Assembly (NCBI RefSeq): GCF_904849725.1
Contig: NC_058521.1
Coordinates: 346,130,638 to 346,194,637, forward strand
Source: Hordeum vulgare subsp. vulgare
Taxonomy: Eukaryota > Streptophyta > Magnoliopsida > Poales > Poaceae
Length of the DNA: 64,000 bases
Direction: 5' to 3'
Shown: positions 23,660 to 35,138 of the stretch, piece after piece
Position numbering within the stretch: the first letter of the stretch is position 1
How the letters are laid out: every line of letters begins with the position of its first letter
Position numbers and translations under genes: made by a program
Notes under the pieces: model-generated
Told to the model about the DNA's origin: nothing
What the model saw: only the letters and a program-made list of their open reading frames with translations
Database searches by the model: none

Positions 23660-24131
23660 TTTGTACATGTGAACAGAGTATAGGTGCGAGAAATTTGGAG
23701 AGGTCATATGCGTTCTTAGATTTCAAGAAATTGAAATTTTAAAAGTTGAGGAATTTGACTGGTGGGTTGAGGAATTTGACTAGTGGGTTGAAGAATTTGA
23801 CTAAGCATTCTGATCTTGGGTTCGAGAGTTGTGCACATTCGAAAATTTGCACAATTCGGAAATCACATCATGAATTTTTGTGGCTTAGTGAAATTCATCA
23901 AGTGTTTGAGGAATTGAGTGTGCGAAGCTGACAAACACTGAGGAAAAACACATTTCTCGAATCTAAGATAAAATAGTACATCAAAAGAGGTAATAAAATA
24001 CTGTAACAATAAGAAGCTCTTCGGTTCGAGTCTGCTGCGCCCTAACTTGGCGGCAGACGACAGCTACGGCAGCGGCAGATGTAGATGTTCCGCTTCTGGC
24101 GGGAGTTCGGCGACGGAGAGGTCGAGGCAGT
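23660..24131 (-). other. Maximus spacer between pol and 3' frame, left part
   Basis: Non-coding Maximus sequence up to the Angela-like A insertion. It contains the 21-bp tandem repeat at 23746-23805 and otherwise irregular GAGGAATTTG words, which are common throughout this element. It continues at 32784. Confidence 0.7.
23746..23805. repeat. 21-bp tandem repeat, about 2.9 copies
   Basis: The unit TTGAGGAATTTGACTGGTGG(G) is repeated at 23746, 23767 and 23788 with one or two substitutions. The third copy is shortened. Confidence 0.9.
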
Positions 24132-25206
24132 GAAGTTGTTGGAAGTATGCCCTAGAGGCAATAATAAATTAGTTATTATTATATTTCTTTGTTCATGATA
24201 ATCGTTTATTATCCATGCTATAATTGTATTGATTGGAAACACAGTGCATGTGTGGATACATAGACAAAACACTATCCCTAGTAAGCCTCTAGTTGACTAG
24301 CTCGTTGATCAAAGATGGTCAAGGTTTCCTGACCATAGGCAAGTGTTGTCACTTGATAACGGGGTCACATCATTAGGAGAATCATGTGATGGACTAGACC
24401 CAAACTAATAGACGCAGCATGTTGATCGTGTCATTTTGTTGCTACTGTTTTCTGCGTGTCAAGTATTTGTTCCTATGACCATGAGATCAATTAACTCACT
24501 GACACCGGAGAATGCTTTGTGTGTATCAAACGTCACAACGTAACTGGGTGACTATAAAGATGCTCTACAGGTATCTCCGAAGGTGTTCGTTGAGTTAGTA
24601 TGGATCGAGACTGGGATTTGTCACTCCGTATGACGGAGAGGTATCTCGGGGCCCACTCGGTAATACAACATCACACACAAGCCTTGCAAGCAATGTGACT
24701 TAGTGTAAGTTGCGGGATCTTGTTTTACGGAACGAGTAAAGAGACTTGCCGGTAAACGAGATTGAAATAGGTATGCGGATACTGACGATCGAATCTCGGG
24801 CAAGTAACATACCGAAGGACAAAGGGAATGACATATGGGATTATATGAAACCTTGGCACTGAGGTTCAAACGATAAGATCTTCGTAGAATATGTAGGATC
24901 CAACATGGGCATCCAGGTACCGCTATTGGATATTGACCGAGGAGTCACTCGGGACATGTCTACATAATTCTCGAACCCGCAGGGTCTCACACTTAAGGTT
25001 CGACGTTGTTTTATGCGTATTTGAGTTATATGGTTGGTTACCGAATGTTGTTCAGAGTCCCGGATGAGATCACGGACGTCACGAGGGTTTCCGGAATGGT
25101 CCGGAAATGAAGATTGATATATAGGATGACCTCATTTAATTACCGGAAGGTTTTCGGAGTTACTGGGAATGTACCGGGAATGACGAATGGGTTCCGGGTG
25201 TTCACC

Positions 25207-25224
25207 GGGGGGGGGGGGGGGGGG
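25207..25224 (+). repeat. G18 homopolymer
   Basis: Eighteen consecutive G within the 5' LTR. The 3' LTR has only GGGGG at the same place (about 32025). It may be real slippage or a sequencing-length error. Confidence 0.9.
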
Positions 25225-25479
25225 CAGCCCACCCCCGGGAAGCCCATAGGCCTTGGGGGTGGCGCACCAGCCCTTGGTGGGCTGGTGGGACAACCCAAGA
25301 AGGCCCTATGCGCCATAGATAGAAAATCAAAGAGAAAAAAAGGAAAGGTGGGAAAGAAGAGAAGGACTCCACCTTCCAATCCTAGTTGTACTAGGATTGG
25401 AGGAGGACTCCTCCTCCCCTTGGTGGCGCAGCCCTTGGGGCTCCTTGAGCCTCAAGGCAAGCCTCCCCTCCCCTCCTCC

Positions 25480-25488
25480 TATATATAT
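25480..25488 (+). promoter_or_regulatory. putative TATA box of Angela-like A 5' LTR
   Basis: TATATATAT, followed by GGAGC. The same motif lies at 32282-32290 in the 3' LTR and, as TATATATA, at 60755-60762 and 54485-54492 in element B. Core-promoter use is known for BARE-type LTRs; here it rests on motif conservation. Confidence 0.6.
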
Positions 25489-25977
25489 GGAGCTATTAGG
25501 GATGATTTGAGACAACTTTTTGCCACGGCAGCCCGACCACATACCTCCACGGTTTTTCCTCTAGATTGCGTTTCTGTGGAGCTCGGGCGGAGCCCTGCTG
25601 AGATTAGATCACCACCAACCTCCGGAGCACCGTCATGCTGCCGGCGAACTCATCCACCTCTCCGTCTCTCTTGCTGGATCAAGAAGGCCGAGATCATCGT
25701 CGAGCTGTACGTGTGCTGAACGTGGAGGTGCCGTCCGTTCGGCATTATATCGGAGCGGATCGTGGGACGGATCGCGGGACGGTTCGTGGGACGGTTCGCG
25801 GGGTGGATCGAGGGACGTGAGGACGTTCCACTACATCAACCGCGTTCACTAACGCTTCTGCTGTGCGATCTACAAGGGTACGTAGATCGTAAATCCCCTC
25901 ACGTAGATGGACATCACCATGACAGGTCCTCGTGCGCGTAGGAATTTTTTTATTTCCCATGCGACGTTCCCCATTAG

Positions 25978-25989
25978 TGGTATCAGAGC
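25978..25989 (+). other. primer-binding site of Angela-like A
   Basis: TGGTATCAGAGC, complementary to the 3' end of initiator methionine tRNA, starts one base after the LTR. It sets minus-strand priming and confirms orientation. Confidence 0.92.
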
Positions 25990-27439
25990 TAGGTTCATGT
26001 GTAGATGTCTTCTAGAGTAGAACACAAAAGTTTTGTGGGCGGTGATGTGCGTTTTGCTGCCCTCCTTAGTCTTTTCTTGATTCCGCGGTATTGTTGGATC
26101 GAAGCAGCTCGGACCGACATTACTCGTACTCTTACGAGAGACTGGTTTCATCGCTACGAGTAACTCCATTGCTCAAAGATGACCGGCGAGTGTCGGTTTC
26201 TCCAACTTTAGTTGAATCGGATTTGACCGAGGAGGTCCTTGGATGAGGTTAAATAGCAATTCATATATCTCCGTTATGGTGTTTGCGTAAGTAAGATGCG
26301 ATCCTACTAGATACCCATGGTCACCACGTAAAACATGCAACAACAATTAGAGGACGTCTAACTTGTTTTTGCAGGGTATGCTTGTGATGTGATATGGCCA
26401 ACGATGTGATGTGATATATTGGATGTATGAGATGATCATGTTGTAATAGTTAATATCGACTTGCACGTCGATGGTACGGCAACCGGCAGGAGCCATAGGG
26501 TTGTCTTTAAACTAACGTTTGTGCTTGCAGATGCGTTTACTATATTGCTAGGACGTAGCTTTAGTAGTAATAGCATGAGTAGCACGACAACCCTGATGGC
26601 GACACGTTGATGGAGATCATGATGATGGAGATCATGGTGTGACGCTGGTGACAAGAAGATCGTGCCGGTGCTTTGGTGATGGAGATCAAGAAGCACATGA
26701 TGATGGCCATATCATGTCACTTATGAATTGCATGTGATGTTATTCCTTTATGCACCTTATCTTGCTTAGAACGACGGTAGCATTATGAGGTGATCTCTCA
26801 CTAAAATTTCAAGACGAAATTGTGTTCTCCCCGACTGTGCACCGTTGCGACAGTTCTTCGTTTTGAGACACCATGTGATGATCGGGTGTGATAGACTCAA
26901 CGTTCACATACAACGGGTGCAAAACAGTTGCACACGCGGAACACTTGGGTTAAGCTTGACGAGCCTAGCATCTGCAGACATGGCCTCGGAACACATGAGA
27001 CCGAAAGGTCGAGCTTGAATCGTATAGTTGATATGATTAGCATAGAGATGCTTACCACTGAAACTATTCTCGACTCACGTGATGATCAGACTTGAGATAG
27101 TGGATTTGGATCATGTACCACTCAAATGACTAGAGAGATGTAATTTTTGAGTGGGAGTTCTTAAGTAATATGATTAATTGAACTAATTGTCATGAATATA
27201 GTCTAATGGTCTTTGCGAATTATGATGTAGCTTGCGCTATAGCTCTACTATTTTTATATGTTCCTAGAGAAAATTTAGTTGAAAGTTGATAGTAGCAAAC
27301 TTTGCAGACTGAGTCTGTAAAGCCGAGGATTGTCCTCGTTGCTGCGCAGAAGGCTTATGTCCTTAATGCACCACTCGGAGTGCTGCACCTCGAGCGTCGT
27401 CTGTAGATGTTGTGAACATCCGACATACACGTTTCGGAT
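25990..27439 (+). other. untranslated leader of Angela-like A
   Basis: About 1.4 kb between primer site and gag remnants with no usable frame. Long leaders are normal for BARE/Angela elements. It includes repeats of TGATGGAGATCA-like words near 26605-26690 and resembles 58840-60289 of element B on the other strand. Confidence 0.7.
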
Positions 27440-30400
27440 GACTACACGATAGTTCAGTACAAAATACTTAATGGCTTAGAAGCAAGGCGCCGAAGACGTT
27501 TTGAAGCGTCATGGAACAGAAGAGATGTTCTAAAGAGATGAAATTGTGATTTCATGCTTGTGCCCTTGTTAAGAGGTACGAGACCTCCGACAAGATTCTT
27601 TGTCCACAAAGTAAAGGAGAAAAGCTCAATTGTTGAGCATGTGCTCAGATTGTCTGAGTACGACAATCGCTTGAATCAAGTGGGAGTTAATCTTCCAGAT
27701 GAGATAGTGATGGTTCTCCAAAGTCACTGCCACCAAGCTGTGGGAGCTTCGTGATGAACTATAACATATCAAGGATAGATACAATGATCCTTGAGCGATT
27801 CGCGATGTTTGACACTGCGAAAGTAGAAATCAAGAAGGAGCATCAATAGTTCATGGTTAGTAAAACCACTAAGTTTCGATAAAGGCAAGGGCTAGAAGGG
27901 ATACTTCGTGAAATGGCAAAGCAGTTGCTGCACTAATGAAGAGACCCCAGATTAAACCCAAGCCCGAGACTAAGTGCTTCTGTTATGAGGGGAACGGTCA
28001 CTGAGGCGGAGCAACTCTAGATACTTGGTAGATAAGAAGGCTGGCAAAAGTCGAAAGAAGTATATTTGATATACATGATGTTGATGTGTACTTTACTAGT
28101 ACTCCTAGTAGCACGAGGGTATTGGATACCGGTTCGGTTGCTAAGTGATTAGTAACACGAAATGATAGCTACGGCATAAACGGAGACTAGCTAAAGGCGA
28201 GGTGACGATACGTGTTGGAAGTGTTTCCAAGGTTGATATGATCAAAACGTCGCACGATCCCCCTACCATCGGGATTGGTGTTAAACCGAAATAATTGTTA
28301 TTTGGTGCTTGCATTAAGCATGAACATGATTGGATCGTGTTTATTGCAAACGGTTATTCATTTAAAAGAATAATGGTTACTCTATTTGCTTGAATAATCA
28401 CCTTCAATGGTTTATTGAATCTCGATCGTAGTGTTACACATGTTCATGATATTGGTGCCAAAAGATACGACGTAATGATGATAGTACCACTTACTTGTGG
28501 CACTGCCGCTTGAGTCATGTTGGTATAAATTGCATGAAGAGGCTCCATGATGATGGATCTTTGTACTCACCTGATTTTGAATCACTAGTGACATGCAAAT
28601 CATACCACATGAGCAAGGCCTTGTTTTCATTGAGATGAAACAAGATAGTAACTTGTTGGAAGTGATACATTTTGATGTATGCAGTCCAATGGGTGCTGAG
28701 GCACGCAGTGGATAACATTATGTTCTTACTTCGAATAACGATTTGAGTGGATACGAGAGTATTTACTTAATGAATCACAAGTCTGAAATATTGAAAAGTT
28801 CAGTTCTGTTTCGGAGTGAAGTTCGTCGTAACAAGAGGATAAACTATCTATGATATGATCATAGAAATGAATATCTGAGTTACGAGTTTTGGTACGCAGT
28901 TAAGACAATGTGGAAATTGTTTCGCAGTTCATGCCACCTGGAACATCATAGTGTGATGATGTGTCTGAACGTCATAGCCACACACTATTTGGTATGGTGC
29001 ATGCTATGATGTCTCTTATCGAATTACCACTATCATTTATGGGTTATGCATTAGAGACAACCGCATTCACTTTAAATAGGGCACCGCGTATTTCCGTTGA
29101 GATGACACAGTATAGACTGAGGTTTAGAGAAATCTAAACTGTCGTTTCTTGAAAGTTTGGGGCTTCGACACTTATGTGAAAAAGTTTCAGTCTGATAAGA
29201 TCGAACCCACAGCGGATAAATGCATCTTCATAGTATATCCAAAACAGTTGGGTACATCTCCTATCTCAGATCCGAAAGCAAAGTATTTGTTTCTAGAAAC
29301 AGATCCTTTCTCGAGGAATGGTTTCTCTCGAAAGAATTGAGTGGGAGGGTGGTAGAACTTGATGAGGTTACTAAACCATCACTTCAACCAGTGTGTAGCA
29401 GGGCGCAGGAAGTTGTTCCTGTGGCGCCTACACCAATTGAAGTGAAAGCTAATGATGGTGATCATCGAGCATCAGATCAAGTTACTACAAGCCTCGTAGG
29501 TTGACAAGGTCGCGTACTACTGCAGAGTGGTATGGTAACCCTGTCTTGGAGGTCATGTTGTTGAGCAACAGTGAACCTACGAGTTATGGAGAAAGCAATG
29601 GTGGGCCCGGATTCCGACAAATGGCTGGAAGCCATGAAATCCGAGAGAGGATCCATGTATGAAAACAAAGTGTAGACTTTGGAAGAACTACTTGATGGTC
29701 ATAGGACTATTGAGTAAAGATGGATCTTTAAAAGGAAGACATACGACGATGGTGATAAGTCACTATTAAGAAAAACTCGACTTGTCGCAAAGATGTTTCC
29801 GACAAGATCAAACAGTTGACTATGATGAGACTTTCTCACTCGTAGCGATGCTAAAAGTCGGTTAGAATTATGTTAGTAGTTGCTGCATTATTTATGAAAT
29901 ATTGCACATAGGATGTCAAAACATTGTTTCCTCGACGGTTTCCTTGAGCAAACCTTGTATGTGATACAACCAGGAGGTCTTGTCGATCCTAAAGATACTA
30001 GCAAGTATGCAAGCTCCAGCGTTCCTTCAAATGGACTGGTGCAAGCATCTCAGAGTTGGAATATACACTTTGATTATATGATCAAAGATTTTGGGTTTGT
30101 ACAAGGTTTATGAGAAACTTGTATTTCCAAAGAAGTGAGTGGGAGCACTATAGAATTTATGATAAGAATATGTGGTGGACATATTGTGGATCAGAAGTAA
30201 TGTAGAATTTCTGTAAAGCATACACGGTTGTTTGAAAGGAGTTTTTCAAAGGAATACCTGGATTGCGCTTCTTGAACGTTGAGCATCAAAGATCTATGGA
30301 GATAGATCGAAAGCGCTTAATGGAAGTTTCAACAAGATGCATGCCTTGACAAGTTTTTGAAGGAGTTCAAAATAGATCAGGAAAGAATGAGTTCTTGGTT

Positions 30401-30930
30401 GCGTTGTAAGGTGTGAATTTGAGTAAGACTCAAAACCCGACCCCGGCAGAATAAAGAGAATAGACGAAGGTCGTCTTCTATGCCTTGGCCATAGAATCCG
30501 AAGTATGCCATGCTGGGTACCGCACCTGATGTGTGCCTTGACTCAAATTCTCTTGAGAGGTACATAGAGTGATCCATGATTGAATCACTAGCAGCGGTCA
30601 AAATTTATCCTTAGTAACTGATGGACTAAGGAATTTTTCTCGATTATGGAGGTGGTTAAAAAGTTCGTCGTAAAGGGTTATGTCGATGTAAGCTTTGAAA
30701 CTAATCCGAATAACTATGAGTAGTGAAACGGATTCGTATAGTAGAGTAGATATTTGGAGTATTTCCGAATAGCACATAGTAGCAGCATCTATAAGATGAC
30801 ATAAAGATTTGTAAAGAACACACGGATCTGAAAGTTTCAGAGCCGTTGACTAAAACCTCTCTCACGAGCAAGACGTGATCAGACCCCATAACTATATGGG
30901 TGTTGGATTCGTTGGAATCACATGGTGATG
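27440..30930 (+). pseudogene. gag-pol remnant of Angela-like A
   Basis: Broken polyprotein of a Copia element. 27554-27754 resembles the gag segment (VLRLSEYDNRLNQVGVNLPD). Near 27968-28030 a degenerate zinc knuckle reads CFCYEGNGH. 29149-29340 carries integrase C-terminal text (KVWGFDTYVKKFQSDK, then IVYPKQ), after which the normal frame jumps to 29220-29504 (SKVFVSRNRSFLEE, LSGRVVELDEV). Reverse transcriptase traces follow at about 29810-30115 (VDYDETFSLVAMLK, and in another frame LVDPKDTSKYASS). Near 30690 the text reads VSFETNPNNYE and then a stop. Most of the RNase H core that should follow is absent, with only its tail (EHTDLKVSEPLTKTS, about 30818) left. No enzyme can be made from this copy. 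The same frame jump and RNase H gap occur in element B. Confidence 0.85.
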
Positions 30931-30951
30931 TAAACTAGATTATTGACTCTA

Positions 30952-30966
30952 GTGCAAGTGGGAGAC
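30952..30966 (+). other. polypurine tract of Angela-like A
   Basis: GTGCAAGTGGGAGAC lies immediately before the 3' LTR. Same sequence, complemented, in element B at 55317-55331. Confidence 0.85.
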
Positions 30967-32778
30967 TGTTGGAAATATGCCCTAGAGGCAATAATAAATT
31001 AGTTATTATTATATTTCTTTGTTCATGATAATCGTTTATTATCCATGCTATAATTGTATTGATTGGAAACACAGTGCATGTGTGGATACATAGACAAAAC
31101 ACTGTCCCTAGTAAGCCTCTAGTTGACTAGCTCGTTGATCAAAGATGGTCAAGGTTTCCTGACCATAGGCAAGTGTTGTCACTTGATAAAGGGATCACAT
31201 CATTAGGAGAATCATGTGTGGACTAGACCCAAACTAATAGACGTAGCTTGTTGATCGTGTCATTTTGTTGCTACTGTTTTCTGCGTGTCAAGTATTTGTT
31301 CCTATGACCATGAGATCATATAACTCACTGACACTGGAGGAATGCTTTGTGTGTATCAAATGTCGCAACGTAACTGGGTGACTATAAAGATGCTCTACAG
31401 GTATCTCCGAAGGTGTTCGTTGAGTTAGTATGGATCGAGACTGGGATTTGTCACTCCGTATGACGGAGAGGTATCTCGGGGCCCACTCGGTAATACAACA
31501 TCACACACAAGCCTTGCAAGCAATGTGACTTAGTGTAAGTTGCGGGATCTTGTATTACGGAACGAGTAAAGAGACTTGCCGGTAAACGAGATTGAAATAG
31601 GTATGCGGATACTGACGATCGAATCTCGGGCAAGTAACATACCGAAGGACAAAGGGAATGACATACAGGATTATATGAATCCTTGGCACTGAGGTTCAAA
31701 TGATAAGATCTTCGTAGAATATGTAGGATCCAATATGGGCATCCAGGTCCCTCTATTGGATATTGACGGAGGAGTCACTCGGGTCATGTCTACATAATTC
31801 TAGAACCCGCAGGGTCTCACACTTAAGGTTCGACGTTGTTTTATGCGTATTTGAGTTATATGGTTGGTTACCGAATGTTGTTCGGAGTCCCGGATGAGAT
31901 CACGGACGTCACGAGGAGTTCGGAATGGTCCGAAAACAAAGATTGATATATAGGATGACCTCATTTGATTACCGGAAGGTTTTCGGAGTTACGGGGAATG
32001 ACGAATGGGTTCCGGGTGTTAACCGGGGGCAACCCACCCCGGGGAAGCCCATAGGCCGTGGGGGTGGCGCAGCAGCCCTTGGTGGGCTGGTGGGATAGCA
32101 CAAGAAGGCCCTATGCGCCATAGATAGAAAATCAAAGAGAAAAAAAGGAAAGGTGGGAAAGAAGAGAAGGACTCCACCTTCCAATCCTAGTTGGACTAGG
32201 ATTGGAGGACTCCTCCTCCCCTTGGTGGCGCAGCCTTTGGGGCTCCTTGAGCCTCAAGGCAAGCCTCCCCTCCCCTCCTCCTATATATATGGAGCTATTA
32301 GGGCTGATTTGAGACAACTTTTTTCCATGGCAGCCCGACCACATACCTCCACGGTTTTTCCTCTAGATCGCGTTTCTGCGGAGCTCGTGCGGAGCCCTGT
32401 TGAGATTAGATCACCACCAACCTCTGGAGCGCCGTCACGCTGCCGGAGAACTCATCTACCTCTCTGTCTCTCTTGCTGGATCAAGAAGGCCGAGATCATC
32501 GTCGAGCTGTACGTGTGCTGAACGCGGAGGTGCCGTCCGTTCGGCACTAGATCGGAGAGGATCGTGGGACGGATCGCGGGACGGTTCGTGGGACGGTTCG
32601 CGGGGCGAATCGAGGGACGTGAGGACGTTACACTACATCAACCGCGTTCACTAACGCTTCTGCTGTGCGATCTACAAGGGTATGTAGATCGGAAATCCCC
32701 TCTCGTAGATGGACATCACCATGACAGGTCTTCGTGCGCGTAGGAATTTTTTTGTTTCCCATTCGACGTTCCCCGTCA
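30967..32778 (+). repeat. 3' LTR of Angela-like A
   Basis: It starts TGTTGGAAATATGCCC and ends CGTTCCCCGTCA, 1812 bp. It differs from the 5' LTR by scattered substitutions, a short G run and a few small indels (for example a shorter stretch near 32000). Confidence 0.95.
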
Positions 32779-32783
32779 GAAGC

Positions 32784-33635
32784 TGTTCCTCACCGATGAC
32801 GAGATTGCTATCGGTGGCGCTAGGTTTAGGCTTGAGTGGAGAGAAGGAAGAAAGATCGAAGAATTTGGACAGAGGGGGTAAGGACCTATTTATAGCTTAG
32901 GTGAAAACGGTCTGGCCAAAACTTTTCGACCGAACAACCCTTGCCCTTTCGTCTCCGCACGACACGTGTAGCCTGGGATTAAAGCGGTGGAGATCGTGCT
33001 TATCTGATTGTGTGAAGTGGGGTTCAGTTACTGTGTAACAATATAAAATTCATTTTTGAAGATTTGAAGAATTTTGTTGCAAAATCCTCAGCTGACAAGG
33101 ACAAAGTGAAGATTTTGAACAAGTTTCATGTAGAACGCATATGAAGAATTGAATAGGCTGGGTGAGTATAGCATAGAGGGGAGTAGGGTCCGATCACATT
33201 CACTTAGATGAAATATAAAATTGAAGAATTAGCTATAATTGAATGTTGTTGAGGACTTTGAAATCACAGTATATGTATATTTATCTAGGCAAATGAAAAT
33301 CATCAAGTGTTTTGAAGATTTTGAAGATTTTGAAAAACTTGAGGATTTTGTGACAAAGCGTCAGCTTGATGAATTTCAACTTTGAAGAAAAACAGCATGA
33401 ATAATTTCAAAGTTGGTTGGTGGTGTGATCCACCGTATAAGAATGATGATTTCAGGCATCGCATACAATTGTTGTAGGGTCATGAGAACCAAATTCTTCA
33501 TTAATTTCCTCACACTAAGAGTGATAATCTACATTGATTGAAGAAAATCAATTCTTGGTGTGTTGCACATCTAAGTCATCAATTTTGCATAAGTGTTAGG
33601 ATGTGTGCATGTTTTAACAAAACATTTGAAGACTC
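32784..33635 (-). other. Maximus spacer behind RNase H, right part
   Basis: Non-coding Maximus sequence, continuing 24131. It is rich in GAAGATTTTGAAG and GAGGAATTT words. No reading frame is supported. Confidence 0.65.
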
Positions 33636-34126
33636 TTAGATATTTAGCTCACACCTCAACTTGCAAAACCTTTTCTCATCCAAGGGCTTAGTGAAAATAT
33701 CTGCTAGTTGATCGTCAGTCTTCACATGGTCGATGATGATATTGCCCTTGAGGACATGGTCCCAAAGAAAATGATGACGAATCTGGATGTGCTTAGTCTT
33801 CGAGTGTTGTACTAGGTTGTATGCAATCTTGATTGCACTCTCATTGTCGCAGTAGAGAGGCACATTCTTCATGTTGATGCCGTATTCCTTGAGGGCTTGC
33901 TTCATCCATAGCAATTGGGCACAACATGATCCAGCAACAATGTACTCAGCTTCGGCGATGGAGAGAGAAACACAGTTTTGCTTCTTTGAGGACCAGCAGA
34001 CTAATGATCTTCCGAGGAAATGACAAGTGCTAGAAGTTGACTTGAGATCCACACGGTCACCAGCATAGTCAGAATCAGAATATCCCACAAGATGAAGATT
34101 TGAGCCCTTGGGGGTACCATAATCCT
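33636..34126 (-). pseudogene. Maximus pol, RNase H part
   Basis: Ribonuclease H of a Ty1/Copia polyprotein, which removes RNA from the RNA-DNA hybrid. From 34088 to 33636 the frame is open: GYSDSDYAGD with the first acidic residue, AEAEYIVAG, CDNESAIKIA, KTKHIQIRHHF and TDDQLADIFTKPLD, ending with a normal stop. All expected acidic motifs are present. Just upstream, at about 34105-34110, a C5 run shifts the frame by one base relative to the GLWYP segment. The upstream border is CACTA 2, inserted at 34127-34129; the reverse transcriptase part resumes at 49687. The domain itself looks intact but is cut off from its polyprotein. Confidence 0.93.
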
Positions 34127-34142
34127 AGTCACTACAGGAATC

Positions 34143-34765
34143 AGACTCTTTGTCGTCTGCCATAACGGACGGCAAAGAGGTGATCCACCAACGGAAAAGG
34201 TCTTTTCCTTCAGCCTCCTGTCGGCAATGTTCCCACAACCAATTTCGACGGGATATCTCCTTCTTTGCCGTGAGTCTGCCTTAAGCCGACGGCAAAGGTC
34301 TTTGCCGTCAGCCTCTCGCACACAGCAGACGGCAAACATGCTTAGACGGCAGCCGACAGGCAACGCCTCCGTCAGGGCTAACGGAGGCTTTGTCGTCTGC
34401 CTTCTCCCTCTCTTTGTCGTCTTCCTCCCTCCCTCTCTTCGTCGTCTGCCTCCCTCCCCCTCTTTGCCCTCTGCCTCCCTCCCTCTCTTTGTCGTCTGCC
34501 TCCCTCTCCCTCTTTGCCGTCCACTTCTATGGGCCAACACAGAGTTGGGCCAGTGCATGAATCAGACTCTTTGCCGACTGCCTCCCTACTGCTGTGTCGT
34601 CAGCCTCCCGAGGCAGCGGACGGCAAAGAGCCCACATGGTCAGCTGCTGCTGCCCAGGTTGCACAGCTGGGTGCCACATGGCACCTTTGCCGTCAGCTTC
34701 CTGATGGCAAAGGCCTTTGCCATCAGCTGGCAGACGACAAAGAGCCCATATTGTCACATTTTTGT
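34143..34765. repeat. 3' subterminal repeats of CACTA 2
   Basis: Dense short repeats of CTCTTTGTCGTCTGCC, GCCGTCAGCCTC and their complements GACGGCAAAG, in both orientations, with CTCCCTCCC filler. They match those at 49420-49680 and 14790-15100. Confidence 0.85.
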
Positions 34766-35138
34766 TCATTTTTTCTATTTCACAGCACATATATATATAT
34801 AATTCATAACACATATATGATATATAGGTCACAACAGGTATATGATACACATACAAAGTTCATCAATGCCATTTGTTCATCAATGTACATCCCATATATC
34901 GAAAGAACCAACATATACAAAGTTTCATCCGTATATACATATACATATAGTTCCATATATATAGTTCATCCATATATACATATACATATAGTTCCACATT
35001 GTTCATCAACTCAAATGAAAATTAGAACTAAAGCACTCCAATGCCAGCTTCCATGCATGTAGTACATCCAATCTGCAAAATGGGAATAAGAAGTCAGAAG
35101 AAGAAGAACAACAACATATATATGACAAATAAGCTAAA
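34766..35138. other. AT-rich stretch with (CATATA)n words
   Basis: Non-coding interval with short ATATATAT and CATATATACATATACATATAG repeats (about 34785-35000), between subterminal repeats and the palindrome array. No gene seen. Confidence 0.6.

Larger units (their letters stand above)
24137..25976 (+). repeat. 5' LTR of Angela-like A
   Basis: It starts TGTTGGAAGTATGCCC and ends CGTTCCCCATTA, followed directly by GTGGTATCAGAG. The end ATTA deviates from the usual AACA by substitution. Length is 1840 bp. It holds an 18-base G run at 25207-25224, where the partner LTR has five. Confidence 0.93.
24137..32778 (+). mobile_element. Angela/BARE/WIS-type Copia retrotransposon A, full length
   Basis: Two LTRs (24137-25976 and 30967-32778) flank 4990 bp of internal sequence with a primer-binding site at 25978 and a polypurine tract at 30952-30966. 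Flanking pentamers GAAGT (24132-24136) and GAAGC (32779-32783) match at four of five positions and are taken as the target duplication. It sits in the spacer behind Maximus pol. By eye the LTRs differ at about 2-3%, so the insertion is fairly recent. Its coding region is broken and is closely related, in opposite orientation, to element B at 54020-61846, with shared defects. Confidence 0.95.

Noticed and set aside
23746..23805. CRISPR-like short direct repeats
   Set aside because: The 21-bp units are head to tail with no spacers and the context is a plant retrotransposon.
25114..25719. 201-residue frame in the 5' LTR of A, with a similar one at 32153-32521
   Set aside because: It spans the LTR promoter region, contains the G run, and is explained by LTR sequence shared between copies. 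BARE-type elements have no known gene here.
25978..25989. tRNA-like sequence next to LTRs
   Set aside because: Only the 12-base complement of a tRNA 3' end is present, which is the retrotransposon primer site, not a tRNA gene.
27454..27666. Antisense frame in element A (minus) that also exists in element B (58614-58826, plus)
   Set aside because: Conservation is explained by A and B being copies of one element. The sense strand carries the gag remnant.
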